Of a DNA stretch of 64,000 nucleotides, positions 60,498-64,000 are shown in pieces. A model generated the notes under the pieces. It ran no database searches, was not told the DNA's origin, and saw only the letters and a program-made list of their open reading frames with translations. Within the stretch, counting starts at the first letter, position 1. The number at the start of each line of letters is the position of its first letter. Origin of the DNA: Saccharothrix luteola (GTDB lineage: Bacteria > Actinomycetota > Actinomycetes > Mycobacteriales > Pseudonocardiaceae); NCBI RefSeq assembly GCF_020859565.1, contig NZ_JAJHUO010000020.1, positions 124,001 through 188,000 on the forward strand, in the 5' to 3' direction. The translations under genes and the position numbers were made by a program.

Positions 60498-61062
60498 GTC
60501 CGTGACCGAGCAGGCACGACGGGCGCAGATCGTCGCCGCGGCGATCGAGGCGCTGGCCGAGCTCGGCTACGGGGCGACCTCGTTCAAGCAGATCGCCGCC
60601 CGCGCGGGCCTGAGCAGCACGGGCCTGATCTCGTACCACTTCAAGGGCAAGCAGGAGTTGGTGGACGAGGTCTACGCGCAGGTCAGGCGGGTGTTCGCCG
60701 CGTTCGTGCTGGAGCGGATGGACCACAGCCCCACCGCGGCGGGCGAGCTGCGGGCGTTCCTGAGCGCCAACCTGCGGTTCATGCGCGCCCACCGGGCGCA
60801 CATGGTGGCGTTGGCGCAGGTCCGCCCGCACGTGTCCGAGGTCGACAGCGCCGACGACGACCACCGCGGCATGGCAGACCTGCTCCGGGAGGGGCAGCGG
60901 CGCGGCGAGTTCCGCGAGTTCGACGCGGACACCATGGCGATCTTCGTCCTGGCCCTGCGCAACGGGGTGCTGGCCAGGGCGGCCGATCACCCGGAGGTCG
61001 ACCTCGACCTCTGCGAACGCGAGCTCGTCACCGCGGTGGAGCTCGCCACCACGAGGGGGTGA
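60487..61062 (+). CDS. TetR-family regulator of the esterase lipoprotein
   Basis: A 191-aa TetR protein. Helix-turn-helix at about residues 8-55 (RRAQIVAAAIEALAELGYGA, FKQIAARAGLSSTGLISYHF). The C-terminal part resembles TetR_C regulators of the BetI-like group. It starts within its own operator and is followed 3 nt later by the esterase gene, so the two form an operon. A TTG at 60481 would add two residues. Confidence 0.93.
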   Translation: MRAKSVTEQARRAQIVAAAIEALAELGYGATSFKQIAARAGLSSTGLISYHFKGKQELVDEVYAQVRRVFAAFVLERMDHSPTAAGELRAFLSANLRFMRAHRAHMVALAQVRPHVSEVDSADDDHRGMADLLREGQRRGEFREFDADTMAIFVLALRNGVLARAADHPEVDLDLCERELVTAVELATTRG

Positions 61063-61065
61063 CCC

Positions 61066-62586
61066 ATGCGTCGGGGGACGCGAGCACTGATCACGGCGAC
61101 AACCGCCCTGGTCGTGACGGCATGCGGGGGGAACGACGTGGGACGACGTGACATCGCGACGGTGGAGAGCGGTGAGGTGCGCGGTGTCGCGCACGCCGAC
61201 CACACCGTCTTCCAGGGCATCCCGTACGCGGCGCCGCCGAAGGGCGAGCTGCGCTGGCGGTCGCCGCGCCCGGCGGCGGACTGGGACGGGATCCGGGACG
61301 CCACCAGGCCGGGCAACCCGTGCCCGCAGGTCGGCTCGTCCTACTCGGACACCAGGGCGACCGACGAGGACTGCCTGTTCCTCAACGTCACCACACCGTC
61401 CACCACGGGCCGCAGGCCGGTCATGGTCTGGGTGCACGGCGACGGCGCGATCGGCGCGGGCCACCACTTCGACGCCACCGCGTTGGCCACCAAGGGCGAC
61501 GTGGTGGTCGTGACGTTCAACTACCGGCTCGGCGTGTTCGGCGGCTTCGGCCTGCCGGGCCTGGCGGGCTCCGGCGCGTTCGGCTTGCAGGACCAGCGCG
61601 CCGCGCTGGAGTGGGTGCGGCGCAACGCCGAGGGCTTCGGCGGCGACCCGGGCAACGTCACGCTGTTCGGCGTCTCCTACGGCGCGTCGGCCACCGCGGC
61701 GCACCTGATCTCGCCGAAGTCACGCGGCCTGTTCCACAAGGCGATCATGCACAGCGGGTTCGCGCTGGTCGACCTGCCCGCGGAGGCGTGGTACCCGGAC
61801 CTGGGCGCGCTGCCGTGGCTCGCCTGGCGGGACACGGCCGAGATCCAGGGCATCGGGCAGGGGGTCGCCGCCGAGCTCGGCTGCGCGGACGTCGAGTGCC
61901 TGCGCGGCCTGCCCGTCGAGACCCTGCTGGACCACCCGCAGGTGATGAACATCTTCCAGCCCTTCGGCCACGGCAACGAGGACCTGCCGGCGCTGCCCGT
62001 CGAGGCGTTCGCCACCGGCGAGATCGCGAGGGTGCCCGTGCTGGCCGGCAACACGAGGCACGAGCACCGCGGCATCGTGGAGATTTTCCGCGGTCCGGTC
62101 GCGGCCGAGGACTACCCGCGCCTGCTCGCGGCGGCGTTCGGCGACCGCGCGGCAGAGGTGGCGCGGGAGTACCCGCTGAGCGCGTTCGAGAGCCCGAGCC
62201 GGGCGTGGGCGGCGGTGCTGACCGACCGGGTGTGGGCGCGACCGACGTTCCGGCAGCACGAGCTGCTGTCCGCGCACACGCCCACGTTCGCGTTCGAGTT
62301 CGCCGACCCGGCGGCCTCCCCGAGCGGCGCGAGCCACAGCACCGACATCGGCTACCTGTTCCCGGACGAGGAGTCGGCGGGCCCCCAGCGCGACCTGTCG
62401 GACGCGATGATCCGGTACTGGACCGATTTCGCCCGCACCGGCGACCCGAACGGCGACGGCGCGAACGGCCTGCCGCACTGGCCCGCGTTCGCCGAGGGGC
62501 GGCACGTGCAGTCGCTCGTGCCGGGCCCGATCACCGGCGTGGACTACCGGGCCGAGCACCGGCTGGACTTCTGGGAGGACGAGTAG
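61066..62586 (+). CDS. carboxylesterase type B, lipoprotein
   Basis: A 506-aa exported hydrolase. The signal peptide ends in the lipobox VVTACG (Cys near residue 20). Family segments are FQGIPYAAPPKGELRWRSP, DEDCLFLNV, oxyanion hole WVHGDGAIG (usually HGGG), nucleophile FGVSYGAS (Ser in G-V-S-Y-G, usually GESAG), and the His in GASHSTDIGYLF. Catalysis should be possible but the elbow is unusual. It probably cleaves an ester outside the cell; the adjacent TetR may sense that ester. A 17-bp hairpin terminator follows. Confidence 0.92.
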   Translation: MRRGTRALITATTALVVTACGGNDVGRRDIATVESGEVRGVAHADHTVFQGIPYAAPPKGELRWRSPRPAADWDGIRDATRPGNPCPQVGSSYSDTRATDEDCLFLNVTTPSTTGRRPVMVWVHGDGAIGAGHHFDATALATKGDVVVVTFNYRLGVFGGFGLPGLAGSGAFGLQDQRAALEWVRRNAEGFGGDPGNVTLFGVSYGASATAAHLISPKSRGLFHKAIMHSGFALVDLPAEAWYPDLGALPWLAWRDTAEIQGIGQGVAAELGCADVECLRGLPVETLLDHPQVMNIFQPFGHGNEDLPALPVEAFATGEIARVPVLAGNTRHEHRGIVEIFRGPVAAEDYPRLLAAAFGDRAAEVAREYPLSAFESPSRAWAAVLTDRVWARPTFRQHELLSAHTPTFAFEFADPAASPSGASHSTDIGYLFPDEESAGPQRDLSDAMIRYWTDFARTGDPNGDGANGLPHWPAFAEGRHVQSLVPGPITGVDYRAEHRLDFWEDE

Positions 62587-62592
62587 GGAAGG

Positions 62593-62635
62593 CCGGACCG
62601 GAGGCCGCCACGAGGGGAGGCGGCCTCCGGTCCGG
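62593..62635. terminator. 17-bp perfect hairpin after the esterase gene
   Basis: CCGGACCGGAGGCCGCC (62593-62609) pairs perfectly with 62619-62635 over a 9-nt loop between convergent genes. It is a strong bidirectional terminator although no T run follows. Confidence 0.85.
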
Positions 62636-62651
62636 TGTGGACGGGGGAAGG

Positions 62652-63143
62652 TCAGTCGCGCTTGCCCGCGTGCAGCAGGACGAGGCCGAGCGCGGCGATC
62701 ACGAAGTTCTGGAACGCGGCCGACAACCCGTTCCAGTCCTTGGACTGCCACATCACGAACCACTCGCCGCCGATCGCGATGAAACCGCCGCCGAACAGCA
62801 GCGCCTGCATCACCCAGCCCGTGGACGACAGCCGGCGCGCCACCTCCTCGCGGCGGCGCAGCCACGCCACCAGGCCGGCCAGCAGCACCAGCGCGGTGAC
62901 CGCCTCCCAGGCGATGATCAGCACGTACGCCACCGTCACGACGGTCGGATCGGTGATCGCGCGCCACGACGTCGCGGGCGAGCCGAACGTGGTGTCCATC
63001 GCGAGCACGTGCTGGACGAACGCGTGGTTGGTCTCGTAGTCGGTGATGTTCCCGAACACCACGAGACCCATGTAGAGCGCGGTGATCCCGGTCAGCGCGG
63101 TGATCGCCGCCTTCAGGCTCCCCACCCCGGCAAGTAAACGCAT
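62652..63143 (-). CDS. DUF2165-like small integral membrane protein
   Basis: A 163-aa protein with four hydrophobic helices (for example AAITALTGITALYMGLVVFG and VTVAYVLIIAWEAVTALVLL). The GNITDYETNHAFVQHVLAMD loop is the conserved DUF2165 segment. Function unknown. Start ATG 63143; TACGTT lies 9 nt upstream on the minus strand, so the mRNA may be leaderless. Confidence 0.87.
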   Translation of the reverse strand: MRLLAGVGSLKAAITALTGITALYMGLVVFGNITDYETNHAFVQHVLAMDTTFGSPATSWRAITDPTVVTVAYVLIIAWEAVTALVLLAGLVAWLRRREEVARRLSSTGWVMQALLFGGGFIAIGGEWFVMWQSKDWNGLSAAFQNFVIAALGLVLLHAGKRD

Positions 63144-63307
63144 GATCTGCAGAACGTAGTCAGGATCCGCCGGAAGTCCATGAGCGGAGTTCACCTCCGC
63201 CGGCCCGGGAACGCCTCGAACCGCAGGTCGGCGCGGGCGTGCGCACGACCCGGCCGACCGCGTCCCGGTGCGGTCCGAACCAGTCGGAGGTTCGGGGTCG
63301 GCGCCGC

Positions 63308-64000
63308 TCAGGGGCAGGGCGGCTCGTAGTCCAGCTGCGGCAGGTGCTCCTCCCACCGCTCCTCCGGCAGGACGCCCTTGGTCTTGAGGCAGAGCCGCCC
63401 GATCACGTGCGGCAGGTCGAGGTCCCACACCCGGACCGTGCTGTCGGAGCTGGTGGACGCGAGCCGGCGGCCGTCCGGGCTGAACACGACTTCCCGCAAC
63501 CCGCCGTTGTGCCCGGTCAGCCCCTGGCCCAGGGGTGCGGGCCGCTGGAGGTCGTGCACGTCCCACAGCCGGATCGTGCGGTCCTCGGCGCCGCTGGCCA
63601 GCGTCCGGCCGTCCGGGCTGAACGCCACCGTCACGGCCGCCTCGACGTGGCCGGTCAGCGGCTCGCCGATCGGCTTGACCCGGTTCGGCACGGTCAGGTC
63701 CCATAGCCGGATCTCCCCGTCGTCGCTCGCGGTGGCCAAGGTCCGGCCGTCCGGGCTGAAGTCGCCCGCGCGCACCGCGCCGCTGTGCCCGGTCAGCGGG
63801 CGCCCGATCGGCTGGGCGGTGGCCGGGTCGGTCACGTCCCACAGCCGCACGGTCTTGTCCGCGCTCGCCGTGATCAGCGTCTTGCCGTCCGGCGTGAACT
63901 CGGTGTAGTGCACGTACTCGCCGTGGCCGACGAGCGCGCCTCCCAGCGGCTTCGGCTTCTCCGGGTCGCCGAGGTCCCACAGCTGCACGGAGTTGTCGTC
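63308..64000 (-). CDS. WD40-repeat protein, C-terminal part (5' end outside the window)
   Basis: The last ~230 codons of a WD40-repeat protein, open at the right window edge. Five repeat units are visible, each with a core such as FSPDGRTLATASDDGEIRLW and a GH start. The family tail (VLPEERWEEHLPQLDYEPPC) follows the last blade. Such proteins in actinobacteria are often the C-terminal part of STAND or kinase proteins, so the missing N-terminus may carry a signalling domain. Confidence 0.9.
   Translation of the reverse strand, partial: DDNSVQLWDLGDPEKPKPLGGALVGHGEYVHYTEFTPDGKTLITASADKTVRLWDVTDPATAQPIGRPLTGHSGAVRAGDFSPDGRTLATASDDGEIRLWDLTVPNRVKPIGEPLTGHVEAAVTVAFSPDGRTLASGAEDRTIRLWDVHDLQRPAPLGQGLTGHNGGLREVVFSPDGRRLASTSSDSTVRVWDLDLPHVIGRLCLKTKGVLPEERWEEHLPQLDYEPPCP

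Overview
The window is high-GC, actinobacterial chromosome. Gene content points to the order Pseudonocardiales (Saccharothrix, Actinosynnema, Lentzea or a relative): an XRE-DUF5753/DUF397 pair, DUF4232 exported proteins, type VII secretion (ESX)-style substrates, an iniBAC-like locus and many leaderless genes with a TANNNT box 6-8 nt before the start codon. The lineage call is inference from gene families, not from a marker gene. I saw no rRNA, tRNA, CRISPR array, insertion sequence, integrase or PKS/NRPS cluster. No gene-free stretch exceeds about 270 bases.

Layout. 0-7.1 kb: a citrate synthase 2 gene (left end cut by the window) diverges from a urease operon ureABCFG. A convergent DUF4232 gene separates ureG from ureD, and pdxH follows with a strong terminator. 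7.2-18.3 kb: MFS exporter, CPA1 Na+/H+ antiporter, zinc-free oxidoreductase, an open reading frame split by an in-frame TAG, an XRE-DUF5753 regulator with a 53-codon DUF397 partner, an APC permease, a HEAT-repeat protein, a YiaA/B-type membrane protein and a TetR/metallo-beta-lactamase-fold pair. 18.3-29.3 kb: core metabolism and its regulators (aldose epimerase, amidohydrolase, acyl-CoA dehydrogenase, TetR-PfkB kinase, hexameric citrate synthase, PadR, photolyase, an XRE-controlled ABC exporter). 29.5-31.9 kb: three type VII-secretion-associated genes (YbaB/EbfC-like, EspC-like, long Gly-rich WXG-type protein). 32-39.8 kb: glpD-TetR diverging from an alkyl-DHAP-synthase-like flavoprotein, a cytosine-deaminase-like amidohydrolase, an oxidoreductase and two GNAT enzymes.

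39.8-44.5 kb is the least familiar part: a compact minus-strand cassette of a 273-aa protein, two small helical proteins (86 and 83 aa), a 922-aa FtsK/SpoIIIE-type ATPase that looks soluble and has one intact and two apparently degenerate RecA-like modules, and a 139-aa coiled-coil-type protein. 44.7-52.2 kb holds exported proteins, an alpha/beta-hydrolase lacking the nucleophile serine, a duplicated-domain gamma-glutamylcyclotransferase-like protein, an HxlR/quinone-oxidoreductase pair with an excellent operator, and a PhzF/LysR pair. 52.2-60.4 kb is an iniBAC-like locus: an IniB-like protein and two dynamin-like GTPases on the minus strand, diverging from an Hsp70-like protein plus a MalT/LuxR-type regulator that may correspond to IniR. 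60.5-64 kb: TetR with esterase lipoprotein, a DUF2165-type membrane protein and the C-terminal part of a WD40 protein cut by the window end.

Two intergenic regions about 11.5 kb apart (20435-20579 and 31999-32059) share a dispersed repeat built on the core TGARCGTTGAACTCGGGG, a candidate undescribed repeat family.
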